Positions 30,795 to 42,210 of a stretch of 64,000 nucleotides of DNA are shown here, piece after piece (the stretch's first letter is position 1; the number at the start of each line of letters is the position of its first letter). Under the pieces are notes generated by a model. That model was given only the letters and a program-made list of their open reading frames with translations, ran no database searches and was not told the DNA's origin. Source of the DNA: Rotaria sordida (taxonomy: Eukaryota; Rotifera; Eurotatoria; Philodinida; Philodinidae); NCBI GenBank assembly GCA_905250125.1, contig CAJNOL010000219.1, positions 1-64,000 of the forward strand, given 5' to 3'. The position numbers were made by a program, and so were the translations under genes.

Positions 30795-33700
30795 ATGGAA
30801 GCAAATAAAGAAGCTGCTTTACATTACCTAGAACTTGCTGAAAAAGCAATTCTTATTAATGACAACGAACGAGCTGTTCGATATTTAAATAAATCTATAG
30901 ACCTTTTTCCAACACATAAAGCCAAAGGTAAATTTAAAAAAAAACAATCTTTTTCTAAATTGAATTTTTTTTTTATTGTAATGAAAGATCTTCTTGAACG
31001 AATGAACAATTCAACCTTTGATTCAAAAAATAATAATAAAACTCATGAATCCAATTCATCATCTTCAAATCATGATCATACAATGACAAATGGTACTTCA
31101 TCACATACAAAACATAGAACAACTTCAACATCAAATAACGATTATACGTCTGAAGAAGTAGACGCTGTACGAAAGTAAGTAAATATATATTAGTTGCTTT
31201 AAAATGTCGAGAGAAAAACTCAAACAATAGATAAAGATCATTTTTTTTTGCCAAGAGAAAAACGATGCGAACTAAATGCAATTTAAAATTTAAAGATGAT
31301 GAAATGTTTATTCTTTCATTGTTGATTTCGGCAGTGAAATAATTCTGTATATGATTCGTCACAAACGAACATATATACATGTGAGCTGTTTTAAGAAAAA
31401 AAAGCCTATTTTCAAAATAGATTAAGATAAATAGAATGACATTTTTTTTTATTCGATTGCAAAGGGCACAACAATAAGATTACGAAATGAATTGTTCCTC
31501 ATGTCAGAGGTAATTCAGCTAGCAATTGTTTTAAAGTTATTTTACTATTCTGAAATTTTGTCTTGAATGTAGCAACTCGTCATTAAAATATTGTTGTATA
31601 AGAATTTCTTTTCTCTTTTTTTTGTTTGATATTAAAAATAAAATGACTGACTGCTTTGTTAGTTGTAAAAAATATTACTTGAAATTCGATTTTGAGAAGA
31701 AATTTGTTCGCTCAAAAATCTATTATATATCACGGTTATGGTTTTTTCGATTTCCAAGAAATATTTATAAAAGAATCTCACAAAATGATAAATCATTTTT
31801 GATGTGAATTTTTTCAACAAAATCAACTTTTGAATCTAAAGTTTGCAGAAGTGAATTCTTCAATAGGATGAATACATTGTAAATGTATCAAATTTTTTAG
31901 TGTCTCTTAGATATCAATATTGAAAATTCTGTTATGCGGAAAAGCAAACTTTGTTCTTATATTCTAGAAAGTTCAACTTTTGCACACTAAGATGATCTTT
32001 TTGACTATTTTATTTTATAATCAATTTTGAAGGTGATATGTAGAGAATCATAGCATTTTGTTAAAAAACTCACTAAAATGATGATCATTTAAGGAGAAAT
32101 ATCAGAATTTTATCTAGTTGGAGGCGGCTTCCCTCTTGCGATTGGTCTTTCCGAACTTTAATGGTTGTCGTATCACATCAAGAGGGAAAATCGAAAATTT
32201 CGTATTTCAAGGGTATGTCAACTTGCGTTGTAAGCATAATTAGCTTGAGTTCATTTTATATGAGTCTGTCCAGCAATAAAGCCGAAATTCTTCATCTCAC
32301 TTCAGTATTTGAGTATCAGTGAAGTACGATGACGTATTTGAGTTTTATTATCAGAGAGATTTATATACAATGAATTCAAACTGATATGTGCGTGACATAC
32401 GTTAATAGTAGGCTTGAAGTACAGAATTTTCGCTGTTTTCCTCTTACACCACAAACTATGTATCTGTTCTTCGAAAAACAGTTATTCCTTCTCCCGATAT
32501 TATGAATTGCCTCTCCAGAAGGACAAATGTAGATAAAGCACTGCCAAGATCAATCATCATAAACAACCTTTTTTTTAGGTCTTCTGGTGTCATTATCATA
32601 CATCTAGTACTACTGGCCGTATACGATACTGTATTATTCATTTTGTATGTACGGAAAAATACAGCCTCATTAATGTGTTGTATTTCACTGTAAACGTTTA
32701 TATTCTTCGACTAGAGTGAGAGATACCGATCTGTATGAATCCTTTTAGACTTTCTCTAATTTTAATAGAGTCTATCTAATGAAAAAAGACTTATTTCAAG
32801 AATGATTTATCATTTTGTGAAGTTCTCTTGTTAGTATGATATAGCTAACAGTCAGATAGAATAAGCAAATAATGCATAGATAAAAAGACTTGATATTTGA
32901 ACTTGAAATTATTTATGAACACGTTTAATTCTTCTTTATATTTGATTAGAATGTTAATATTCATTTTTATTTTTGTAATATTAGAATCAAAACATGCAAA
33001 GACTTATATGAAATTCTTGGTGTTAGTAAAACAGCATCTGAAGCTGATTTAAAAAAAGCTTATAGAAAATTAGCTCTCCAAGTAAGTGAAATATTAAACA
33101 TTCTTTTTTTTTTTCATTTATGAATTTTTCTCTTATTTAGTTTCATCCAGACAAATGTAAAGCACCAGGTGCTACTGAAGCTTTCAAAGGTCATCTATCT
33201 TTAAAAAATAAAACAAAAACGAAATCTAATTTTTTTTTTCTTTAATAGCTATTGGTAAAGCATTTTCAATATTAAGTGATCCAAAAAAACGTCAACAATA
33301 TGATCAATATGGTCAAGCAATGGAACCACAACATAATCATAGTAGTACCGGTGGACGACAATATTATTATTATAGTGATGCAGATGATGATTTTTCAGCC
33401 GAGGAATTATTTAATCTTTTTTTTGGCTATACTGGTATGATAAATATTACATATCAAAAGAAAAAAAAAAAGAAAATCTATAATCATATAGGTCCAACAA
33501 CTCGTGTACATCGACGTCGTCAACAACCAAATTCATATCATTTTACAACTTATTCAACACAAAATGTTTAATTTTTGTTTTTTAATTCTTTCAATTAAAT
33601 AAATTTGTCTTCTTTTTAGACAACACATACATTTGTCCAATTATTACCATATTTTTTTCTATTTCTAATTTCAATTATTGGAACATTATTAGTGAGTGAT

Positions 33701-34068
33701 CCACAATTTCAATTGCATCCTACTGGGTAGAGTATATAGTGAATTTATTTTCTTTTATTATTATTAAACTTATTATTTTTAGAAAATATACTAATTTACG
33801 TGAAACGCGATCGTCAAAGATTCAATATTATGTTAAATCTGATTTTCAGCCACCAAAAACAGATGCAGCATTAGATAAACTTGAATCATCAGTTATCGAT
33901 GAATATATATCTGATATACGACATCAATGTTATCGTGAACAACAATATAAAGAATCAATGATATGGCGAGCAAAAATGATGAATGATAATAATCTCTATC
34001 GCCAAGCTCAACAACAAAAAACACCATCATGTACTAAATTCAATAATTTTGTACGTAGTTATGTCTAG
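30795..34068 (+). CDS. DNAJB14: DnaJ homolog subfamily B member 12/14-like, ER membrane J-protein
   Basis: Tail-anchored-type ER J-protein; in animals the family recruits cytosolic HSP70 for ER-associated degradation. Eight exons: 30795-30927, 30988-31174, 32985-33081, 33141-33189, 33249-33434, 33492-33565, 33620-33726, 33783-34068. They join to 372 residues (human DNAJB12/14 about 375-379). The N-terminus [19 protein letters not shown] is the family's TPR-like start. The J domain runs from about 113 to 178 with HPD at 141-143 and the family-specific [15 protein letters not shown]. It is followed by a Tyr/Asp-rich linker and a single membrane segment (about 247-267, [17 protein letters not shown]). 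The DUF1977 tail contains [19 protein letters not shown] and YYVKSDF. Intron 2 is 1.8 kb and contains an inverted repeat. The 12/14 split predates my resolution here, so the symbol is approximate. Confidence 0.94.
31775..32827. repeat. Inverted repeat in DNAJB intron 2
   Basis: TCACAAAATGATAAATCATT at 31780 recurs inverted at 32800-32820 as AATGATTTATCATTTTGTGA; the match continues over about 25 nt with few differences. The arms sit about 1 kb apart in the 1810-nt intron. This suggests the ends of a larger foldback insertion. Pairing outside these blocks is weak, so the limits are approximate. Confidence 0.5.
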
Positions 34069-34103
34069 TGTTTTGATTGTTTTTTTTTTCTATTTTCTAA
34101 TTG

Positions 34104-34109
34104 AATAAA
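34104..34109 (+). terminator. Polyadenylation signal of the DNAJB gene
   Basis: AATAAA 36 nt after the stop codon, followed by T-rich sequence as in a short 3' UTR. Confidence 0.55.
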
Positions 34110-34236
34110 AAGATCACAGTGAACCAGTTCCTTTTTTTTTTGTTCTTTGTATTTGTTTATTGTTTCATACTATATTTTTTCTTTCGTTTCTTATTCTCTG
34201 TCGATCATGTGATGCAATTGTAACAAACAAAAAAAA

Positions 34237-34255
34237 ATAATAATAATAATAATAA
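34237..34255. repeat. (TAA)n microsatellite
   Basis: About six TAA units following an A run. Simple repeat. Confidence 0.9.
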
Positions 34256-35279
34256 CCTTTGCTTATTGGGAATAAATAGAAGACAAAACGATGCATATAT
34301 ATAATTCTACTTTCAAGTTTGAATGTTCATATGTTAAAACGTTAAAGTAATTAGAAATTAATTGATACGAATAATAGACGAAAAATTTTAACTGCATACA
34401 AAAAAAAATATATCAGTTTATGACACTACTAAGTGTTATGGAATTTACATTGTAACATCTATTTCTTGCCAATGGTAAAAGCAAATTCTTTAAAACTTTC
34501 ATTATATGTCGAAAGTATTTAGATCTACTATCAGTAAGAATTTCATTGATTTTTCTTTAGCTTGAGCTGAGCCATTTAGAAAATACCAACCGCTATCGAA
34601 TTTCGAAATATGAAATTTTTTTTTAGCAGAGTTGAGAGCTTAACATTTTACTACGAAACGAAGTGACATATAAATAAACTTTCGATATAAAAGTTGTTCA
34701 GGTTTTAACAAGCTTTCAGAAAATCAGGTTATTTCTTAACAAGCATAACTATATCGAATAACAAACTAAAAAATAGTGTTCATGACGGAATTTATATCGG
34801 ATTCTAAGTCAAATGATGTATTTTTCACTAGAATCCAACGAAAAAAAATGTTCCAACGTTTTTCAATCCGAGAAAAATTAAAGATCAGAATTAATTTTGA
34901 TACATTTTCATGAAAACCTATGGTCTTGGTAAATTTAATTTTAAAAAGAAGTTCTAATTCATATCTTGCGTATATCAGAGAAATACATGCTTCTTTGTAG
35001 TGATTTTCCATTTACTAATAGCATCTTGTGTCTTTGTTTTTGTTATCAGTTTAACTTATTCGTCTGCATTGATGCCTTGTTTTTTGTATGCCTATATATT
35101 TCTCGATGATTATTCGTACCGACCAATTTTCTTATTGATTAAATTTAAGAAAACTGGTTAAAAAATTGCGTTCTGTTTGAAATTGAAAGTTGACACCAGC
35201 GTGATTTTATACAAAAAAAGAAATAATATAACAGGAGCATTGATAGTTATATTCATCTTGTAAGTAGGTATGTTCATAT

Positions 35280-36075
35280 AAAATGATGGATGATTAGCAG
35301 GTTTAAAATAAGATATTTGTTCACATTTGATCCGCTAGAAAGTATTTCCAACAAATCGAAAGCTATGATTTATGAGTAGAAAGGTGTACTCTCTTCGAAT
35401 TAGTTTTATTTCAGTTTTTGTTCGAGAGTAATGAAATAATTTCTAAACAGACCAAAAAATTTTTGTGTTTTCACTATTGCAATTCGAAACTAAAAGTTCG
35501 GATCTTTATTTATTTAACGACTTTTAGATTAGAAGCTACTCTATACAATGCATAATTTGAAGTTTTTCTTTCTTTTTCGACACGACATCTCAATTTTCAT
35601 TTTTTCTAAATACATATTTTTGAAAAATCGATAACCGTTTAACGTTGAAAGGCGTTCTTGAAAGAAAATGCTTAGGTAAAAGCTACAATTTAGTTTCGAT
35701 ATCATATTTTGTAGAGAAGTGTTCGCTGCACAAAACAACCGACTTCGACAATTTTTAGCATGTTCGACGAGGGACTAATAGGATAAACAGAAACTTGTTG
35801 GCTCACTATTTTCAAGTCTTTCAAAAACTTCTTCACTACTCTTGAATGAAAATAGACACAACATTTCTGAGCTCATATTCAAAATTTTAGTCGCGACCTA
35901 TGCTAAAATGCTTTCAAGCAGGTCGAAATGAACAAATATGTTCACCAAAAACGTCGCCCAACAAGTTCCGTCCAAACTAACTTTTTGTGTTTTTCAGAAA
36001 TACTTTCTAGTAGATCAAAAGTAAACAACCATCCTGTCTAAAAACTTTTCGATGATCCATTGCATAAACTTGATT
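35280..36075. repeat. Inverted repeat, foldback-like
   Basis: The segment TTTGATCCGCTAGAAAGTATTTC (35327-35349) is mirrored at about 36000-36020 (GAAATACTTTCTAGTAGATCAAA), and matching continues outward for roughly 40 nt with a shared GATGG and TTGTT-AC pattern. The spacer is about 0.65 kb and non-coding. Probably an old foldback transposon. Confidence 0.55.
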
Positions 36076-36918
36076 TCTTTTTTGTTAGTTGACTTTTTAT
36101 AAAAAGATCTCGTCAACATAAAGATTCGATTTAAATACTACAAATTAATAATGATGAAAAACTGTTAGCTCCGTGCAATGTATTAAATGATTATCAATGT
36201 TTAATCATATAATACTTAGGTATTGAGTTATAATGACAAATTTTGATGTATACAGTAAACTTCAGTTATTAAGAAAAGTTTTTTTTTAATAGTCACTTAA
36301 CGAATACTCAATCAGTTATCCATGGGACACTGATAATTTATATTGAAAGTCATTCTTCGATATACGTAAGCTGAAGGTGATATTTTCATCTAGCAACAAG
36401 ACAATAAAACGCTGCAAACATTGAAAAATTCTTCATTGATTCCATTGATAGTAATAAATACTAATGTTATACATTCCTTCGCTTACGTTCAAGTGTACAA
36501 AGTTTTTTGGGGCATGGATACTAGTCTAAATGAAGATCAAACTTGGATATTTTGATTTGTTGAGATTGATTATTTATCTAATTCTTTGGTTGATTTATTA
36601 TAGAATATAAATGGGTTGGATATAAAAAAAAAAGGAATGAATGTTTCATGTTGTTATTGTTGCTTTTTTTCAAACATCTATTGTACAGAAAAATGTGTTG
36701 TGCTCAACAAGCAGAAAAATAGTTATAGGATTCATGCCACTGTTATCCCCGAGACACACAAAAATATCAGGAGGCATCAAAAGGATAGGATATGGACCAC
36801 GTAGATTAAGAAAAAAAAGGGACCAAAGGATAGAAGCAGACATGACAAGAAAAAAAAAGAGAAAATTCCTAGTTCTAGTAGAGCACCGCTGATTTTTCTT
36901 TTCTAATAGGAAAATAGA

Positions 36919-38193
36919 TCATTTGGCAGAGGATGAATGTCCAGCTAAAACTAGCCATCGTTTGAATTCATCATAGAGAACCAGTACAAGCGATGAACCA
37001 ACGCTACGATAAATATTGGATAAATTGCCTTTAAAAAAGGCAAGTAAACCTTCATTAACAGCAATCTTTCGAGCACAATCAAGTGTTCCTCTATAAATAA
37101 TATCTCCACGACCACTTTGCATCATCAAACGACTAAAACCAAACAAAAAAAAAAATATAATATTTTTGTTTTTTAATTAAAATTTCAAAAGAAAAACATA
37201 CCGTCGAATTGTATCAAGTGGATAAGCAAGAAATTCTGATGACGATGTAATAAATTGTGCAAAAAGAAAACGATACAATATACTTGGATTTGGATTATCT
37301 CCAAACATAAATCTTTTTCCAGCATCATAACCACCAAAATAGAATGCTCGATAGACAAAAATACCAGCTACACTAATAGCAAAACCTCGATAGAGACCTA
37401 TAAAATAAAATAATAATAAATTTTAATTTTATACATTGATTTGAATTATTAACAAATATTTAACCTCGAATTCCATCAGCTTTATAAATTTTTATCATAC
37501 AATCGTTCATGCCTTTAAATTGTCGTTCACTAACGGATTTTCCAATATCAACACCAAGACGTGTACGAGCAAAATCAAGTGGATAAACAAATAATAGACC
37601 AGTTGCACCAGCCATACCACCAGCAAACAGATTACCAGCAAAGAATTTATACGGATTTAAAACTGGATTATAATTAGCAAACATTCGTTGGTAACGTTCT
37701 TTAAAAGCAAAATTTAATGCTTGCTAAATAAAATAAAATAAAATAAGATTTATTTATTTATTTATTTTTATTCAATTTAAAAAGAGTAAATTACTGTTGG
37801 AAAATAACGCAAAACATTAGCCCAATTTCCACGCCAAAGTGATATAGTCCCTTCTTCTCGAATACATCGAACAAGACAATCACCAAATCCTTTATATTTT
37901 GTTCCTTGTGAAATTTTTTGATTCACATCTTGCGTTTGAAGAAGAAGTTTAACACGTTCAAGTGGTGCAACAGCTGTTTTTGAAATAGCTCCCTAGAAGA
38001 ATTATTATCATAATAAAAATTAACTATAATAAAAAAAATGAGTACATACAGCTAAAATATAAAAATAAATTTAGAAAATATTTTATTTTAATACAAAGAA
38101 GAAAAACAGACCTGTTCCACCAGCAAGAAAATCGATTAGAATATCTTTTGTTGTTACTTGAGCTCTTTGCGGTACACCGGTTGGACCACCCAT
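36919..38193 (-). CDS. ANT: Mitochondrial ADP/ATP carrier (adenine nucleotide translocase)
   Basis: Exchanges cytosolic ADP for matrix ATP across the mitochondrial inner membrane; SLC25 family. Minus-strand exons: 38193-38112, microexon 38051-38050, 37992-37795, 37723-37465, 37397-37202, 37132-36919, joining to 316 residues (family about 300). All three repeat signatures are present: PLERVK, PLDFAR and PLDTIR. The carrier-specific [13 protein letters not shown] in helix 1 and [13 protein letters not shown] match the family closely. The nucleotide-carrier hexapeptide is RRRLMM instead of the near-universal RRRMMM, created across the junction of the last two exons. The N-terminus is slightly extended ([12 protein letters not shown]). 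A splice acceptor lies six bases before the ATG, so there is a 5' UTR intron or a trans-splice site. Frame and helix-1 spacing require the 2-nt exon. Confidence 0.95.
38050..38051 (-). other. Putative 2-nucleotide microexon (CT) of the ADP/ATP carrier
   Basis: On the minus strand the sequence reads TTTTAG|CT|GTATGT. Exon 1 ends ACA-G and the next long exon starts GGA-GCT. Joining them directly shifts the frame. Inserting CT makes GCT (Ala), giving [17 protein letters not shown], the same length as the human [17 protein letters not shown]. The flanking introns would be 60 nt (38111-38052) and 57 nt (38049-37993), normal sizes here, both with GT-AG ends. A single-intron alternative with a donor at GTATTA further downstream stays in frame but inserts LFFFF into helix 1. 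Confidence 0.75.
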
Positions 38194-41100
38194 ATCGATC
38201 TAAAATAAAATATTAGAAATAATTTTGTCCTTAAATACGAACTTTCTTATTCTATTCTTTTCGTGGCCGACAACAACAACAAATTCACTGATCAAATTCC
38301 GATGCTCCTTGAAAAATACAAAAATAGATTTATGGCAGCAACCAATTAGATAGATTCGTAATGTAAACAAACGACAGAGATCGCTAACTTATGGAATTTA
38401 AACAATCATTTTAAAATCTTATGTCTTTATTTTTTTTTCAATTTATTGTTTAAACATTAATTTATAAATTGGTACTGAGAAACAAATATTTTCCTATCAT
38501 ACAATGTATGTAATCGAATTTTTCAAATCATCATTAACCTTTTTCCGTTCTTCTCCTTCTTCTAGGCGTACCTTGGCCGATACAACCTTTACAAAAATCA
38601 AAGCATTTAATTCACACTTTGCTTTATGTTGGTTGCACAGAACTTAATAAAATATCGATTAATAAATAGGATTATTTTCTTTGTTTAGTCTGTCACTGAA
38701 AAACATGATTTACAAAATCGATAATTTCGACAAAACATAAAATTTTTTTGTAGAATTCTTTTCTGTCAGCAGATAAGATACATATTGTGGACATGTTTGT
38801 GAAGTATCATGAAGTCTTGTGGAATTTTTGACATACATTTAACACATGGAAAATTCATTAGAAAACTAATGAAACTGTCTGGTTTTCAATAATCATATTT
38901 TAACAGAAATGTGAATTTCTAGGGTTTTGTCAATCTGTTGGAAAAATCAAGGTTCATTTGAACTTAAAAGCTTTTTAATGGAATTGTCTATTTCTATAAG
39001 AAATGTTCCATTAATTCAATATCAATGTTATGAAGAATTTTAATTCTTTTTATTTGTTCCTATCACTTGTAACAGTGCATCAACCAATAAACGGCTAGCT
39101 TTATCAGTCCATAACCAACAAGTTGTTTGATTACTCTTGTGTTCTAGATTGATTATGTCTACTCATGAGGGACTTTTTTATACGAAAATTTTTTGCCAAT
39201 TGTACTATGTAGCCGTTGATTTTAATAAATAAGATCAAATATTACTATTTCACACCAATAGAAAGATAGCAGAAAATGTTGTAGAAAATACGTGTAATCT
39301 ATAATCATCTAGAAATACTGACAATGTCTAGAGTCATGTTTTTAAATTTAGTAGCATTACTATAACATGTTCCGACATTAAATATATTGTAAAAAAGAAT
39401 TTGCAAAAAAAGAAGGAAATGCTTTTTTTTTAATCTTTATCTAATAGGTAGTGTGGTTTGCATGATACAGAAATTTCGTGCGATTTCTAAGATTTCTCGA
39501 ACGCTCATGTAGTCTCGAGGTTCCCTGGTTCCGTTTCAATATCGACGAAAATATTTATCACGTAGTAAATCGAGTATGTTTTAAAAGCTTTTCAATATCT
39601 TTGCCGATAAAGCATGATACAACATTAAATGAGACTTACAACGATCATCGCCAGATAAAAGGAGAGAACGATGTACTTACATCATACTTTTTTTGTAAAC
39701 TTTGTCACATTAGAAGTCGAGTAAAATATTTATCATTGATTGACTCCTTTTTACGGATATTATTATCATCTATAGATCAAAGCGATGTTTTTAAGGAAAT
39801 ACATATCGAAAATGGATATGTTGTTAAAAATAGTTCTTCATATATTCATTGCTTATTTTATCATTTGAATCAAATCAAAAGGCATAGATACTATCTTGAT
39901 CTAATCAACACTATCATACTAGAGAAAAAAGCACCATTTTTCAAGATGTTTTCTCCTCTTTTTTCTAATGGTTACTGCAACGATCAAAATAGTCTACACA
40001 AAGTATAATGCATTTGACCGATATGTTCATACCATTGGCATAGTGGGAAGACCAATACTCTATTTGTGTGATGATTTCATCAGTCACTTTTTTAGAACTA
40101 CCATAGCTGGTAAAGGAATAAGATAAGAAGAATAGTTCATAGCAGTTCTTTGGATTGTTTACTAAGTTAATACAGAAATTGAACTTTATATTTGAATTTA
40201 GAACTAATGTCTGAATCAGAAACTGTTATCTCACAAAGAAAGTTTAGAAAAAGTGGAAGAACCCCTACATCAACTTTATTCACACCATTCGATAGTTCGA
40301 AGTTTGTTCTATCATGCATATAAAAATTAGAAAATTCTATCCAAGTTTCTAAAAATGATAATTGGCTTTCGAAAAAAAAATCTTTTTAAGAAAAAAAATT
40401 TACTATATAGTTATTTTTTCTCTCACACATCTAGCATTTTTTTTTAAAATTGCATGTTTATTTTACATCAAAGCAATTTGAGAAATCCCTCATGTGATAG
40501 AGAAAAATTTCTTTGCACGATAGTTTCCCAGGTCGAAAAGAAATGATCGTAAATGGCCGTATGCTAAGAAATACGTGAAAAAGCGGTGATCATATACGAC
40601 GCTACACGTTCAAACATGAATAAAGTATACGACAGTCATGAACAACTATTGTATACCATCGCATTCGTTCGTAGCATAGTCGTGCGTCGAGTTACACTTA
40701 CTGAACAAATAGATTTTTCGTTTTGAATTCAGCACTAAATACAATGATAAGTATTTATTTTAGATTCAACCAAACAATAAATTGATCAGTGAATATTTTA
40801 TTTTAAATAAAATAATTTCTATTCTATTATTTAGATCAATTTAAACAACAGAATAAATAGTATCTTTTTCTAGTGAAGAAATAATATTTCGTGTGTTTAA
40901 TGGGAAGGTAAACGTAAATCTCTTCCTCTGAAGTGAGTGGAGGCGTACATAGATATGATATCATGCCATGTAGTATATAACCGTGTACGGTCGTAATTTA
41001 TTCTGTAGACAACCGTACATAATCGTTTATAACTCTTGTAAACCACTTCCTGCGATAGTAGAAGGAGAACGAAAAATAAAAAACCAACTGCGAAAAATCA

Positions 41101-42011
41101 AGATGGAGAAAGCAAAAATTTCCAAGTTGCTTGCAAGGCATATGTTGCTATGGGTATTTGAAGGCTTTTGTAGTTAGTTTTTTTACTTTTTATTCTATTT
41201 CAAACTTTATTATCGTGTAGAGAATTTTTTTCTCTATTAGATAAGTTATCTCCCAAATTGTTAAGATGTAAAATAAAGATGCAATTTGAAAAAAAAAACA
41301 AGAATTGTCAGAGAAAAGAAGGCGCAATTTTTTCTCTTCGAAAAGTAAACATTTTCCAGATAGTCGATTATAAATCTAGAAAACTCAAATAGAATCTCTC
41401 TGTTTTTTATATGAATGATAGAACAAACTTCAAACTATCGATTGATATAATTAAAATCGATGTAGGATTCTTTCTTTATTTTCAAAATTCCTTTTGCATG
41501 AAAAAAGTCTTAAGTTCAAATAACTTTTAAAGCTAGTGTCTATTCCATTTTTGATCCCATACCTTGTACCCGTCAGTGCTTCAAGCATTTGCTCTTTTTT
41601 TTAATGATGTTTTTTGTTAACAAGATTTTGTAAGCAATTATTGCTTTACAACGATATTTAGTTGCACCTTCTAAATGATGGATCATAATGCTTCAATAAT
41701 ATAACTTTGCTTCATATGATGGATAAATTATGTTTTTATCAACGTGGTTGGAAAAGCAGGAAAATAATAATGTTAACAACAAAAAAAAACAAAATAGAGC
41801 ACAATCTGTTTCATAACATGGCTTTAATTTTTTCTTGTTCTATTGAGGACGAAGTATCTCGAGATTCATCGGTGACTTCCAGCATGTTGATGGAAGAAAG
41901 GAAAAAAACCTCAGTTAAAAGGGTGCGTATATTAAATGTTGGAAAAAACCGAAAGAACAATGATGCGATTAAAAGAGTGGGAAATTCCCACTGAAAATGA
42001 CATCATTCACA
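38194..42011. other. Divergent intergenic region (ADP/ATP carrier / RBR-USP cluster)
   Basis: AT-rich, 3.8 kb. It holds a 176-codon plus-strand open frame (39478-40008) that begins with GTG and has no domain I recognise, and a 95-codon frame (41707-41994) that begins with TTG. Neither has convincing splice partners. The right end carries the TATA box of the downstream cluster. No other feature supported. Confidence 0.5.
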
Positions 42012-42019
42012 TATATAAA
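42012..42019 (+). promoter_or_regulatory. TATA box for the RBR-USP cluster
   Basis: TATATAAA about 25-35 nt before the likely transcription start near 42045. It is followed by a pyrimidine run ending in AG (about 42070), a short non-coding exon (to about 42094) ending before GTATGT, and another acceptor (TTTTGTTTTCAG, 42184-42195) 15 nt before the ATG. No comparable TATA sequence was seen before the three genes that follow. Confidence 0.6.
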
Positions 42020-42210
42020 CGACCTGCAGTCTGTATAGCCAGACAGTATCTTATTTCTTTTTTTTTTCAGTGCTACACGAAAGTCAAATATTAGGTATGT
42101 ATGCTTCATAGCTAAACTTCTTGATATACTAATTCGAATCTTAACATTATTGTTTATTATTAGTAATAAATACCGAACTTTTATTTTGTTTTCAGAATCA
42201 ATTGAAAATC

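Larger units (their letters stand above)
34069..36918. other. Convergent intergenic region (DNAJB gene / ADP-ATP carrier)
   Basis: AT-rich, 2.85 kb, with no supported gene. It contains the TAA microsatellite and the inverted repeat at 35280-36075. Overlapping open frames at 36616-36892 are short, Lys/Arg-rich and rest on A runs, so I do not call them. Confidence 0.55.

Noticed and set aside
36616..36892. Two overlapping Lys/Arg-rich plus-strand frames beside the ADP/ATP carrier
   Set aside because: They depend on A-rich runs, overlap in different phases and have no start context or homology.
41707..41994. 95-codon frame upstream of the RBR gene
   Set aside because: Begins at TTG, is Lys/Arg-rich on A runs, and lies upstream of the inferred TATA box.
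42202..42210. Start of the RBR protein at 42202
   Set aside because: The codon there is TTG; the first ATG is at 42211, just downstream of a splice acceptor.
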